Notes: generated by a model from the sequence alone, not told the origin. A stretch of 64,000 nt of DNA from Haliotis asinina (GCF_037392515.1 NC_090287.1:13443001-13507000), one strand, 5' to 3'. Shown: positions 13,333-25,910, counted from the first letter of the stretch. Numbers and translations: made by a program.

Positions 13333-14165
13333 TGCGAATACGCACAGCTGATAGACCAGTGTTACATATGAATACGGACAGTTGATAAAACAGTGTTACA
13401 TGTGAACAGGGACAGTTGATGGAGCAGTATTACATGCCAATACGGAGACTTGATGGGTCAGTGTTACATGTGAATACGGACAGTTTATGGAGCAGTGTTA
13501 CATGTGAAGACGGACAGTTGATAAAACAGTGTTACATGTGAACAGGGACAGTTGATGGAGCAGTATTACATGCCAATACGGAGACTTGATGGGTCAGTGT
13601 TACATGTGAATACGGACAGTTTATGGAGCAGTGTTACATGTGAACAGGGACAGTTGATAAAACAGTGTTACATGTGAACAGGGACAGTTGATAAAACAGT
13701 GTTACATGTGAATACGGACAGTTGATAAAACAGTGTTACATGTGAATACGGACAGTTGATAAAACAGTGTTACATGTGAATACGGACAGTTGATAAAACA
13801 GTGTTACATGTGAACAGGGACAGTTGATAAAACAGTGTTACATGTGAACAGGGACAGTTGATGGAGCAGTATTACATGCCAATACGGAGAGTTGATGGGT
13901 CAGTGTTACACGTGAATATGGACAGTTTATGGAGCAGTGTTACTTGTGAATACGGAGAGTTGATGGAGCAGTGTTAAATGTGAATACGGACAGTTGAAAG
14001 GGAAGTGTTACACGTGAATACTAACAGTTGATGGAGCAGTCTTACATGTGCATACGGACAATCGATAGAACAATGTTACATGTGAATACGGACAGTTGAT
14101 GGAGCAGTGTTACACGTCAATGCGGACAGTTGATAGAACAGTGTTACATTTGAATACTAACAAGT
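13333..14165. repeat. 34-bp minisatellite with 136-bp higher-order unit
   Basis: About 24 units built on cagttgataaaacag followed by tgttacatgtgaatacgga. Four variant units form a 136-bp block that occurs twice in a row (about 13376-13512 and 13512-13648) and again in diverged form near 13855. The last units are degraded. Confidence 0.9.
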
Positions 14166-15137
14166 GACAGGTCTAAAACATCATTGATTCATGCATTCAT
14201 TTCTCGTGTCTTTTTGTCTCGAAGAACGTTCAATTTCTTCCCGCTGAGCTTTTGCCATTCTTGTCACCTTTTATCTGTGTATTCCACAGCCGTAACAAAG
14301 TAGATAGCCTCTGTGTTTGTTTGATGGGATTAAATGTCGTTTCACTTGTCTAAAGTCCATTAACAGAAGACTGTTTATCGTTACTGAAACGAACATTGTC
14401 CATGTGCTTTGGGCACTCAAAGTACGAACGTAAAATGTATACTGAGTATTTCATTGCCCTACTTGTAGGGAACTAAAAAGGACGCGTTTAAGGAGGTGGT
14501 TTTGGTGTTAGACTGAGAGGGTGAGGTGAGTTTAACGCCGCTTTGACCAGCACACAAGCGTGTCTGATAAATGTAGGAGGGACGCCCGCAGTAGACCAAT
14601 CCGAGTTTTACGTTTTCGTAATTCTCATTCACGTGGACGACACAATGCATTTCTATATTCTTTCGATATTTAGTGGGGTGGATGCTGTTACTTACCTTTG
14701 TGATGCGCTAGCCTACCAACTTCTTAATGCATATCAAACATCTACATGTAGGTTTTCAGTAGAAGTGCATTCCAAAATCTGGCTCTCTTGATATTTTATC
14801 TGGACATGGCGTTGATATACCACGGATCATAATCGAGATAAAACTGGGATTCGAACCAACGGCGAGAGGATAACTGTGGTGCTTCGAATCCACACGTCAT
14901 GAGTTAACATCCCCTTTGGAAACTAATGGTTGATGGTGTTCACACACTATCACCATCTGATCTTAATTAGATCGATTTGAGAAAGGTGATACATGATTAA
15001 CATTCGGCACTGCTCTGGAATAGATACTACGTTGGAATTGGTGACACATTTTTTGTTTAATCGGGCAGTTAGTCAAATACATTAATGACATGCGATTAAT
15101 GTAATGTATCTTAATAACAACAGTCCTTTACTTTCAG
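14166..15137. other. No exon confirmed upstream of the orphan membrane gene
   Basis: A signal-peptide exon for the gene starting at 15138 was looked for here. atgcatttctatattctttc at 14645 is weakly hydrophobic but not convincing. Confidence 0.4.
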
Positions 15138-15790
15138 TTTTCTGACGAAGACGTCGATACACGTGAAGACGTCAACTCAACGTCAAATGACGACAGAAGA
15201 AAATCCAACATGGCGGAATTCCTTTTCACCGCACCTTGCCCTCCCATCTGGAACTTTACTTTGGCGTGCAACTATTTCTCCAGAAAGACGATTAGTTGTG
15301 AGGAGAGTACATCTATCCTGAAACGATGCCTTCAGTACTATGATTCATACATTCCATGTAACACAACCCTTGACGTCATAGAACGGTGTATGGAAGAAAA
15401 CGCCACAGAGTGTGAAAGCTTGTTTGATTTATATAACAATTACTGCTTAAACACGTGCAGACCTTACTGTGGTGAGACCAAGGAAAAATACTTCCAAGGA
15501 AATGATACAGATTCAGGACTGATATTGACGGGTGTAAAAGTATCAAAGGGCGATAACTCTCATGGTTCAAACAACAAGGGGAAGAACTCCACCCATACTG
15601 TTGTTAGATATAATGGAATGCTTTTTAATATTTCTGACGCTAATAATACCCATATCAAAATTATCAGTGTGAGAGGCGTACGGGTACCTGACCACTGGAC
15701 ATGTGGAGTTTTGTGCATCATCCTCCTGATTGGAGGCACTTTCGTTTTAATCGGAATACTTGGACTCATAGCTTTCTGCACAGTGAAAAG
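15138..15790 (+). CDS. Orphan membrane protein, exon A (ectodomain and transmembrane helix)
   Basis: Acceptor tttactttcag precedes an open frame, and ATG 15210 in context aacATGg is a fair start. It encodes the cysteine-rich region (residues 1-87), a sequon-rich stalk (88-163) and a helix (about 167-192). The open frame formally stops at TAA 15792, but that codon lies inside a strong donor, aaaag|gtaaagt. Splicing at 15790 therefore removes the stop and continues the tail. Confidence 0.65.
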
Positions 15791-18700
15791 GTAAAGTAAC
15801 ATTTTAAGTTCATTTCCTTTGTGGTCAGCTCTCATTATCAATGGCCATTACCAACTGAGGCCTTAATGGAATTCAATCGATGCCCCTGACCTTTATGGCC
15901 AAGTTCATTCCGCTGATGAAACAGGACACTGTCCACGCGTGCTCATCAGCTGCGCATCCAGCGGGTCATTAACTTTGATTAGAATTGTGCCCTTTCTTCT
16001 AATCGACCTTTGCACCAACATAGCATACTTTGTTACATTAATACCTGTACAGGACGGGGTATAGTAAAGGTCACGCGATAATTAACATCTAGAGATAAAT
16101 TTTAGAAGTCTTTATTAAACCAGTATTCAGTGGATGGAACTATAATTAGTTCATTGTGGTTCTTGTATGTATTGGACATGCAGCAATTTTAAGAGTAGAG
16201 TTACGAAACCCGATGTGTAGAGAAGGCTGATTTAGGAATTTTCATATGATTCTGGTTCCACTTTCGATTTTGTGAACACTTTTGCTTTCAGAGAGTGATA
16301 AATGCACCTGAATTAAGACTAAAATAGAGCGTACATTAAACCACTGTATCACCTTTGCCGTGCATTTGAGCAAAGGGGACAGTTTAAAAGGGTACCCGCT
16401 GCTCACAGGAAGTAAGTTTGTCATATCTGCAGCTGAAAGAATGATTTAAGAAAGAACTTGTCGATTTTCAGGTTGAGACTATAGGTTAACTTAGAGATCT
16501 GTGGAACCCATTAAAACATACGAGAGTACGTTAAAATATGACACTTGTTACCTTGCCTGGCGCTCCTTATTACGGAAATAAAATAAGGGCTGGTTGGCAT
16601 GACGTCATGGTACGTCCAAGTTTCCTTCATGCTGAACTGCGTAATATCATCTTAGGAGGCCAGCAATATACATCCGGTATCCGTCTGGGCCAGCAAACCG
16701 AAAATGACATTAAATTATATTTTGCAGTCCATTGCGATATACTAACATTGAGAATCAGGCTCATATATCTCGTCAGGAAATGGTCGCATCATTAATATTT
16801 GACTACTGTAATATTGCACAGGGGTGCTTGAGACAGCTTACCTTTAGTTAGCCTCTCACAACGTGGTATTTTTCAGTCAGGAATCAAATCTTTCTTGCAA
16901 CCACAGAAACTATTTTGAAACTAGTCGGCCTGTATAGTAAAGAGTGTTTGTTTTTTAAAACCCGAGGTTAAATTATTATTTCAGCATTTTAGGAAGCAAT
17001 TTTTAGATATCCTTGGTCTGATGCTTGTGCACTAGAATACCAGACAACCTATACAACTGTCGAATAGATAAATACTCAATACATCATTTATCCCCCAGGA
17101 TCTACGTGTGCTAATTTCCATCATGCAAATATGTCACGATTCACATAATTTCCTACAACTTCAAGACAGAAAACGACAGGACACGTTGTGTCAAAAGAAA
17201 GTTTCCCAGTGTCTGTCAAAGTGACTCTCCCTCGTGTTATTTTTCATCGAAATACGCACATGCCCATTTTCGTCCCAGACAGAGTGATGTATAAAAGACA
17301 CTCGAGCGTCACTAAACCCCCAAGAGAGCTTTGGGAGACACATAATTAGTGCTTGAAAGAGCGTAGTCTAACTAATCTGAAACTTTTGACAGAACCCAAT
17401 TCAAAACTTTTTAAAACGTTTTTCCAGACTGATCCAGGGGTCGAACCAACTACATAAAGATAAGGACTCAATTTATCTTCAGTAGAGGAACCGGTCTCCA
17501 TTTCCCAGTGTTCAAAGTGCCGCGAAGCTAATCGCTGATATAGGTTCCTTAATTATTAATAAATCATGATTAAACATCCGGTGCAATTTTACCTGAGGTG
17601 ATGGGTCGGCTGTAGCTTACTTGTCTGGCTGTCTGAGGTTGGACACCAATTATAATTGACAAGAAATGAACTAATTGTCTGTCGCTGTCAACCCGAGCAC
17701 ATTCTGAGAAGACGAAAAGAAACATTAAACTTTCATGTAGGACTGTGATTCTTAATGAAGGTGTGTTTGAAGGTCCGGTTTTCAAAGGAACCATTTCTGA
17801 GAAACAGGAGATGACGTAGCCTTGATATGATTTGCTTGGTTTACAGATTCTCTTATCTTAATTATCAACGCTTATGAGAAGCTAATGAAATGAGAATGAA
17901 ACAGTTTTCAATTTAGCGCCTACGGCAAACACTGACGATAATAAACAGCAGTTTGATTTTAGACTGATAATACTGAATTTCCAAAACTTCCAAAACCTGA
18001 TTCAAATTGGAATTAAAATATATTAAAACATCACGTAAAAGTGGTGTGTTTACAAGTAAAAAACTAAGCGTATTCTACAATGGAAACTATGTACAGTCAA
18101 TTAATATCCGCTGTTACGGTAAACAACTCGATAGTACACGTCTCATCCGTTCTCATAAATGGTGAAAGAACCACAAAATCATAACTTCCGTCACTCCAAA
18201 TGTCTTTATTCTGTAAAAGGGTTTTCGGCTTTCCTCCTACTTGAAGCTGTCAAGTCATGATATAACCGATACATTGTTCAAAGCGGTTTTAAGCCTATCT
18301 CACCACGCGCGGCCACTCACAAAGAAGACCTCTCCACAAGGAAAATGTAAAAGCATTAACTGCAGCCGAAGCTATCGGTATCTGCCATTCACGCCAAAAT
18401 CATTGAGTAATACATCACGGTTTAAAATAGATTATCTGCTTTCGGAACCATTCTATTCAAATGGATGGACATGACCTACCTGTCTAACGATACATCTGTC
18501 TTACTCCCTATAAACGTGGGTTTTATTGACTTGTCGGTACAAAAACCTATCGCCTTTCCCTAAGTGGGGATGGATTTCCGATCCTGTACAAACTCCCCTC
18601 ACACAACAACATGAATCGTAATCCCTAAAAACTGCAAAATTACTTCAGTCCTTAAACGCTTCAGATATTTGTATTTATAACTCGGTATGGCAGCCTTCTG

Positions 18701-21700
18701 TGTACTTATCGGATCAGAATCGTCAAGAGGGTTCACATGTGATCGTCATTGCAGGGTTTATTGGAGGGTGTGTTGGAGAATCTCCGATAAGTAATAATAC
18801 TGCACTATTTAAAATATAAACACTCCTGTTTGAAATCATGTGTCTAAGGAAGTGTATCATATTGCATCTGTCGATCACAACGCATGATCTAGATTGAAGT
18901 GATGCAGTTCTGAACCGGGAATCTGTTGAAATTGGTTCATTTGGACAATCCTTAAGGCTTTGAAAATCGGTTATTGGAAGAAGTACAGCCATAGAATAAG
19001 TGTTGCATAGAAACAACCTAGTGTTTAGTGCTATACTCGCCCGCTTTCAATCGAGTGAAAATCGGGAAAACGCCTTTAGTTTGCTGTAGCTAAAATAAAA
19101 AAATATATCCAGGAAGATACGATAGCCTACATCAGAGTTTGTGTAAATAATTCATCACCTATTGACAGCGTAACCATTTCTCTGATTGTACCACGGCTAG
19201 AACTCCTCCAATCCTTCAATACATGGCCGTCAGTTAGCGTCCAAATAAAGAGCCGGTTTTCAATGGTTCTCCTGCAAAGTCTACATCGCAACCGCAGCCT
19301 ATATTTGATCTAATTACTATTCTGAAATAACGCGTGTGTAATATGATGGAGAAGGATCATGAAACATTCAAGGGTTATCAGTGTAATCACACGTCACGTC
19401 CTGCACGCCGGTGAACACCACACTCTCTGGGTATCCAGAAGGCCAGACCACATGATACCAGTCGTGCGTGCTCTGTTGTATGATCGCCATGTCGGACCCC
19501 TTGGCCCGTCACTGTCAACAGCTTCAGGTATAGCTTACAGCATAGGCTAATATCTGTGTGAAGTCGACCTGTTGTCCTGTGAAGGGACGGCCCGAAGAAC
19601 TCATTTACGACTCTGTGATGTTCAGGGATGGGACACATCAGAGGCCTCTTTGTCTTAGATCAGAAACAAGACGTGCTGAGAGAGAAATAGGGTTGCAGTT
19701 TTTTTTCTGTTGGTCTTTTGTCAGCGGTCAAGAGGTGTGATAGACACGAGTGTATAATGTATTTATGAGGTCATATTCGCACCCTGAGATCAATATTATA
19801 ATTCAGTTATTAATAATTTGGATCAAACGAACATGGAGTTGACAACACATCTGAACAAGCAACGTGCGACCTGAAAGATTACAACAGCACACGATCAATC
19901 AAATCACCCAACTTGACCACCAGTTCCTTTTCACCGTCTCTCACAAGCAAGAGCGTCCCGAGGCCCTTCTCTGAGCTTTATACTTACACAATGCTCCTTA
20001 CGTTTGCTCTCGACTGAGTCGAGTGAACGTTTTTCCTGCAAATTAGGTTCACAACGCAAGATGCGGTATGACAACAAAGTCTGTCTCACAGTTCCTGAAC
20101 GACATTAATTCCCCTAATACCTAGCCCTCCCTGCAATGTAGTCTGTCTCACAGTTCCTGAACGGCATTATTTCCCCTATTGCCTAGCCCTCCCTGATGTA
20201 GTCTGTCTCACAGTTCCTGAACGGCATTATTTCCCCTAATGCCTAGCCCTACCTGATGTAGTCTGTCTCACAGTTCCTGAACGACATTATTTCCCCTAAT
20301 GCCTAGCCCTCCCTGCAATGCTGCAGCTCTAAATGAAGAAAGTCTAGATTTCCCCCTAAATCTCCCAGCTCACTTGGGCTCCTTTTCAGTTTAAATGTGT
20401 TTATTTGTTACTAACAAAATTATATATATTCAACGACATTCATATGCCATCAGTGCAATGGCAGCCAGTACCTATTGCTTCAGAGGCTGACGAAATGGTG
20501 CTTGATAGTAGCAGCAATGATCTATGCAGGTACCGCGGTCAGTCGAGTCCTGTCACTTATTCCAGTCATAGGTGAGCGAAAGAGCGATATTCCAGCAATA
20601 TCACGACAGAAATGGACTTCACACATTGAAAACACGATGGAATCAAAACGGGTATTCGGCGTGACGAGCGAAAGCTTTAACCACTATGCTATCAAAAACG
20701 CCCCCACTGACCTTAAGCAGTCTTATAAATTATGGATCATGTCAACTGCAATATGATGGTACGCAGACAATCAAATTAAGGGCTTATTTGGAATGTGATT
20801 ATACATTGGAGTGAGAAAGAAAACCGTCTTTTGCTGAATGGCCTCCACAACACCATCATAATAGGACTCCAAAAACAATTAGCTGCTTCGTCGAAACACT
20901 CCTTTGGGAGAACGAATGTTTAGAAGAATAATCTCAACCGGTAATATGCTTTCGTTAAAACATATGAAATTTCATCTTGCATATGAAGCACTGGCATTTT
21001 TGCTTGTGAAAAGTAATACAAGTAATTCTGGAATAAGCGAACAATCGATTGATGACGCCACCAGATGTAGTTGCAAGGAATATCGTGTTCAGTGTCGTAA
21101 AAGAATTGAAAGCCTTGGTTATATATTTAGATCGTATAGCTCTACTTTTTAATTATGTTGTAATATACACAGCTCACATCAACCTCTCAAATGGCAAGAG
21201 TCTATTTGATTAAAACGGCACTGACATGATCGACATTTCACGTTTCTTAGATATTACTTTGGATATTGTTACATGTTTTGTCTTCTTTGACATTGACACG
21301 ACTGACGAGAAACGTGGCAATCCATGTACGAAATCCCAAGTAGCAGGGCACTTATTCTCGAAACGTTTGTAGTTCTAAGAATTCTTCACTTTGATCGTAG
21401 TCAACGTCTTAAGAATGGACATTGGGAGAGCACCGTGTTTGTTGTACGTTGCCTATAGTTTTGGTGAGTGAGTGAGTGAGTGAGTGAGAGCTAGTTCAGT
21501 TTTACACCACACTCAAAAATGTTCCAGCTAAATGGCGGCGGTCTGAAAATCGAGTCTGGGCCAAACAGTCCAGAGATCAGCAGTATGAGCATTGACCGAC
21601 GTAACTGGGATACGATGACATGTGTCAACCAAGTCAGCGAGTCTGACCACACGATACGGAATGTGTATCATTATGTCTGATGGAAATGTGAGACGCGACC

Positions 21701-22089
21701 AGTCAGTCGCCATATAGTCAGGTCAGCTCCTGGCAACACGGTGTCAATGTTCTGACCTGAAACATACAATGTACAACACACAATGTATACTATGCTACGC
21801 AGTTTGCTGTCAGGAGTTTGCAGAGATATGCAATATGCACGTTGCCATGCCGACGGGGTGTATTTGTTTCTCACCTGTACACTTTAGCAGCATTGTGCAT
21901 GGACATAAAAAAGCCATCGTTCAGACAATGTTTACATACGTTAAACATTCTCGGTAAGACGTTTTTTTCAAAACCAGTGTTTTCAATCAATCGAAACTGA
22001 CTATTCAATAATGACAACGATGTCAGGCGAAAAGAGGTTGCGTCGAACGTGCTGATTGCGTCCCTCTCATATATATATGAGCAACGTGC

Positions 22090-22142
<53 letters not shown>

Positions 22143-24428
22143 CACACTCACACTCACACTCACACTCACACACATACATATATATATCTGTGTGTGGAAT
22201 TTTGTTATAACAAATGAATCTGTATGAAATCTTGTTACAATTTCACGTAACAGGGTCAGCCATTTCGCGTCATTCAAGATTCCATACACTTTTGTCAATT
22301 TCACTTAATAGTTTGACCTACAAAAGTGGATCACTTATTGTCACTAACAGTTAAACTAACACTTGACAGCAACTGTTGAAGCATTGACTTTGAAGCATTT
22401 ACACCTGTTGTTTGACACTTGTTGTGTCCAGACGAGACACACCTCACAAACCCTTGTCCGGCGCATATGAATAAAATGACATTTCATGAAATGACTGAAG
22501 TATATTGATTGTTGTTACTCAAAATGACGCAAGATGGCTGACCCTCTTAGTCTCGTAGTCATTTCACGAAATGGCTGAAGCTATTTGTCATTGTACGATT
22601 GATTTCACAATCTGACTATAACATCATATTACATTTACAGACTGCAGTCATTCTAATCCAGTGCAGCTAAACCCTTAAACGTCAAGCACTTGACCGCAAA
22701 CAACAGGACAGAGCATTTTAATAAGTTTAAGCCACCAGCCATAGCATATGAAGTTTCGCGTATGATATTATTAATAAAATATGCACAGCATTTGTACAGT
22801 TGGCAATATTCATGTCCATTCTAATAACAATAACGTTTTAAACTCAATAAATTGAGGTGTCTCCCGCCACAGTGATGAGTGATATCAGAGAGTTTATGAT
22901 ACTATACCTCTATTTATTAAGACCTGGGGAAAACATAAGTGAACTCATCAAACGAAATGTTTGCGAAGCCTCTTGTGCAAATAGATTAGCTGCCGACTGT
23001 CTTAATGAACAATACTGCTCATTTTATCTTTTCTCAAAAGAAAAAAACACAGAACCTCGCTGTACGTTCACACTCGCTTTTGAGTAGAGATGTCACTGTG
23101 CACTGAGACGACAGAGCATTATGTAAATATATTACCCACAACAAAATAGAAGCGCTCCTCAATTTTCTACTTCGGGAACTTCTCGTTTTAGTTCGTCATG
23201 GAGATACAAATTGTTGGTTTAAATCCTTCTTTCACTTTTACAAATTATTGAGAAGCTCCAAGGACGATTGACCGATTGAAAAGCCTTCCTTACGCGACCT
23301 CTAACTAAAGTGTCCTGGTGTCTTTGTAATTGTATATGAGTAACATACATAATAATCTAATTATCTTTCTATCTAATAATATTATAGCCCAATGATATCA
23401 AATTACCTGTTACATTACCTGCTTACAACCATCAATATGCGAAGAGAGAGCTAGCGCTGCATATGCAACTAACAGTAAAGTTAAAACAGTTGGGATATAT
23501 TCAGCCATATTTGATACACCACAAATTATCAAGCCACCATCGGGATACGCATTTCATAAAGCTTTAGTTACTTTAGTCTATTTTATGTATGTTTAAACAT
23601 ATAATATTTTCATTTGGATAAAACATTATAGATATTCGCTTCGTTGTTCCTGATTGCCATTTTGCAAATTACCAAAATGGCCACAAGAATTTAAACAAAC
23701 CACAAGCAATAAACACTCGAGGAACTTAAATGTGCCACCTTTTATCTTCCAGATACCGCCAAGAAGAAAACTCATACAGAATCCACAGCCAAGATGTAAG
23801 GAGTTCGTCTTAATGAATTTCAGCCAATTCAAACAATTCACTCCAGAGACAATGAACCGACACATTTAAAAGTCAATACCATCCCAAGTAAAACAAGTGG
23901 CCTGGCGGGAATATGAACTAGTCTTGCGTAAGATGGGTGAATAGAAACCATTAATGTTAATTACAAGAGTAAAGATTTTTCACCAGAATATTCAACAATC
24001 ACTTTAAAAGCTAAAGGTTTGCCAGGTCGCTGAGCGCGCTTTTCTTAGAAACATTAACAAGATGCACTTGATCGCGGAAATACATTTTAGCACGAGGAAA
24101 CAGGATTTGGAAACGGGAAATGGCAATATTAGAATTGACGTAGTTTTTACATTATTCATTCTCGAGTTCAGATTGTGCGAATCGGTGCATTCAAATCTCA
24201 TATTTTTTATTTCAGAAATGTGTCGGGCCGGACGAATGTGGCGCAATGTCAGACAGCGCGTTGTTACCAACAATGGGTTTGAAAGCAAAGCAACATCACT
24301 ATCATGGAAGATACAGACACCATGGTGTGCGAGACACGTCTTTCACCCAAGTACATTTTCCAAATGGATCTTCCAGACTGTTACAAGAAATATTACCTGT
24401 AGAAGAGATGGAGAATACCCAGCTTTGA
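15138..24428 (+). CDS. Unrecognised single-pass membrane protein, three-exon model
   Basis: Exons 15138-15790 (ATG at 15210), 23753-23795 and 24216-24428. Phases chain exactly: exon A ends after two bases of a codon, exon B supplies one base and ends in phase 0, and exon C starts in phase 0. From the ATG the product is 278 residues. Seen: ten cysteines in residues 1-87, seven N-glycosylation sequons (N15, N51, N64, N98, N126, N140, N145), one hydrophobic helix at about 167-192, then a cytoplasmic tail with tyrosines, a histidine-rich patch and a C-terminal TQL fitting a class I PDZ ligand. No signal peptide follows the ATG. The frame is open back to the acceptor at 15138, so an upstream signal-peptide exon is likely. 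Inferred: a cell-surface receptor or adhesion-like protein. I recognise no family. Confidence 0.55.
17290..17297 (+). promoter_or_regulatory. TATA-box-like motif
   Basis: tataaaag inside the long intron of the orphan membrane gene, followed by a moderately GC-rich stretch. No coding exon follows within a few hundred bases, so it is a sequence match only. Confidence 0.12.
20079..20432. repeat. Dispersed repeat with internally amplified 60-bp unit
   Basis: Four copies of a 60-62-bp unit (gtctgtctcacagttcctga, then ttcccctaatgcctagccct) are followed by a unique tail (agtctagatttcc, ttgttactaacaaaattata). The same order with a single unit occurs at 50909-51078. Confidence 0.8.
20555..20705 (-). 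mobile_element. SINE family B, diverged
   Basis: Reverse copy: gatattccagcaatatcacg, aatggacttcacacattgaa and gtgacgagcgaaagctttaa. The B-box is degraded. Confidence 0.45.
21346..21424. mobile_element. MITE, family D, truncated copy
   Basis: Shares cttattctcgaaacgtt and, 20-50 bp further, ctaagaattct and gatcgtag with the reverse complement of the 3634-3735 element. The far end is lost. It lies in the long intron of the orphan membrane gene. Confidence 0.45.
21463..21660 (+). mobile_element. SINE family A, with (gagt)n head
   Basis: Gagt repeats lead into the family hallmarks: ttttacaccacactcaa, ttccagctaaatggcggcgg, gagtctgggccaaacagtcc, and caaccaagtcagcgagtctg. Confidence 0.65.
22067..22190. 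repeat. Compound TA / CA / CACTCA microsatellite
   Basis: TA units (22091-22110), CA units (22110-22134), then CACTCA-type units to about 22172 and a short TA end. It yields spurious open frames (Ser-Val, Glu-Cys repeats) on the minus strand. Confidence 0.95.
22253..22544. repeat. Inverted 22-bp arms
   Basis: gggtcagccatttcgcgtcatt at 22253-22274 pairs with 22523-22544, with two mismatches in 22. It may be the inner part of a MITE. Confidence 0.4.
23753..23795 (+). CDS. Orphan membrane protein, exon B (juxtamembrane tail)
   Basis: 43-nt microexon between acceptor tttatcttccag and donor gtaagg. In the phase left by exon A it reads YRQEENSYRIHSQD, a hydrophilic stretch expected just inside a membrane helix. 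Its assignment rests on splice signals and phase only, since it is too short for coding statistics. Confidence 0.42.
24216..24428 (+). CDS. Orphan membrane protein, exon C (C-terminal tail)
   Basis: Strong acceptor (tattttttatttcag) then 70 codons to TGA. The peptide starts KCVGPDECGAMSDS, has a histidine and arginine patch (QHHYHGRYRHHG) and ends EEMENTQL. The last four residues fit X-S/T-X-hydrophobic for class I PDZ domains. No polyadenylation signal is obvious in the next 500 nt. Confidence 0.5.
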   Translation, partial: KCVGPDECGAMSDSALLPTMGLKAKQHHYHGRYRHHGVRDTSFTQVHFPNGSSRLLQEILPVEEMENTQL

Positions 24429-25397
24429 AGATCGGGGTTCCATGGATGTGTGGATGATGAGCCGGATGAACAGTGCATCATTGGGCATATGTGGATGAGG
24501 AGATGTTTGGGCATATTATCACATTCATATTATCTACATCGATTGAGATTGTAAGGGAAAGTGATACTGTATAGTCTTGTAATTCATATTACGCCATATC
24601 CACGCCTTAACGCTTAATTATTTTGTCACATACACATGGTATCATTACAAATGTAACTTGCCCTGAAATACTAAAATACGTGCTGCTTTAATTAGAATTT
24701 GTTATACAGAAAATCAGTATTCAATTTCATCCACGAAGAAAAACCCCAGTAAATTAACAAAACAGAAGTCATTAGAACCACGTTCGTTCCAACTCGATTT
24801 CCTAATTTTGTGTACAAGACGGGCTCCTTGTTTAACAAGAAATGTGTAAAAGAACAGTGAGGTTTGAATAAGTGTATCATGATAATTGGTTGGCCCACGA
24901 GGACGTGTAGAGGAAGTTTGTGTTTGTACAACGAAGCATTTATTATTCATTTATGGATCCGGAAGTTCCAATGTTTGGTATTGTATAGTAGTAATGCCTC
25001 ATTATCCGTAACGTACGATATCATCGTATCAGTCTAATGTCATATGGCACAAATGGGTGTGGCATTACGTGCTTGTAGGACGTAGGTCCGAAGTGACCCA
25101 AATGTAGCAGAAAGTAAATAATTTGAAGAGCGATCTTTTTCCGAATTTTGATGAAGTAATACTTTAATTGACCACATATATGATATGAGCGAAAGCATAT
25201 TAATTTTTTCCCATTCGTTTACGAGATCGACAAAAGACACAAGGCTTTAAAACAAATCCATCAGCAGTGCATTTATACGACAACGTCCGGCATTTTAAGC
25301 TACTTCCATACCTCTCATAACACAACTTGATTTGACAATAACCATAAATTAAATAATTTCTGTTGAGCTATTACACGCATACTTTATACAAGTGGTG

Positions 25398-25399
25398 AT

Positions 25400-25438
<39 letters not shown>

Positions 25439-25458
25439 GGGGGGGGGGGGGGGGGGGG
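25398..25458. repeat. Compound TG / AG / poly-G tract
   Basis: TG repeats run into AG repeats and end in 21 consecutive G (25438-25458). Confidence 0.95.
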
Positions 25459-25910
25459 TGCTTACGCTTCTGTACAAACACGTGCATCTGCAAAGGTAAT
25501 CAAACTGCAACGCTGTCTGAGCAAATGCACTCGCATCATTCAACACAATCTCACTGTAAAATGTGTTTTTACTTACCAATGTGTTTTTACACACGAAAAA
25601 CATCGCATGCAACAACAAAACGAAATAAAGTATTCCAGGACATACGATACTCCACCCACGGTTCTTACAACAGATTTAGCGGAGTTTCTGAAGACAACTG
25701 AACAGATTTGTTTAAGATGGACTATGTGGTAACTGATGCCCACTCAGAAACAATAGCCCCTTTCCTTTTTCAGACATTCGAAATAGAATATCCATCATCA
25801 CCACTATATTCCAAAATATTTTGATATTTACGTCTATTTACGTCAATGAAATATTAGATATAAGACGCTAGCTAGCACACTATGCCGAGAGACACACACA
25901 CGCAACTTTA

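Larger units (their letters stand above)
15791..23752 (+). other. Inferred first intron of the orphan membrane gene
   Basis: Just under 8 kb between donor 15791 and acceptor 23752, holding a MITE, two SINEs, the 60-bp repeat cluster and the compound microsatellite. Extra small exons cannot be excluded. Confidence 0.4.

Noticed and set aside
14840..14900. Possible tRNA from gggattcgaacc
   Set aside because: Only a B-box-like word; no cloverleaf could be drawn.
17425..17495. Possible tRNA gene suggested by a B-box-like ggttcgacccc on the minus strand
   Set aside because: No A-box at the right distance and no acceptor-stem pairing; probably a SINE scrap or chance.
20475..20756. 93-codon plus-strand frame
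   Set aside because: Runs through a diverged family B SINE.
22857..23087. 76-codon plus-strand frame between orphan-gene exons A and B
   Set aside because: No splice sites in the needed phase and no recognisable motif.
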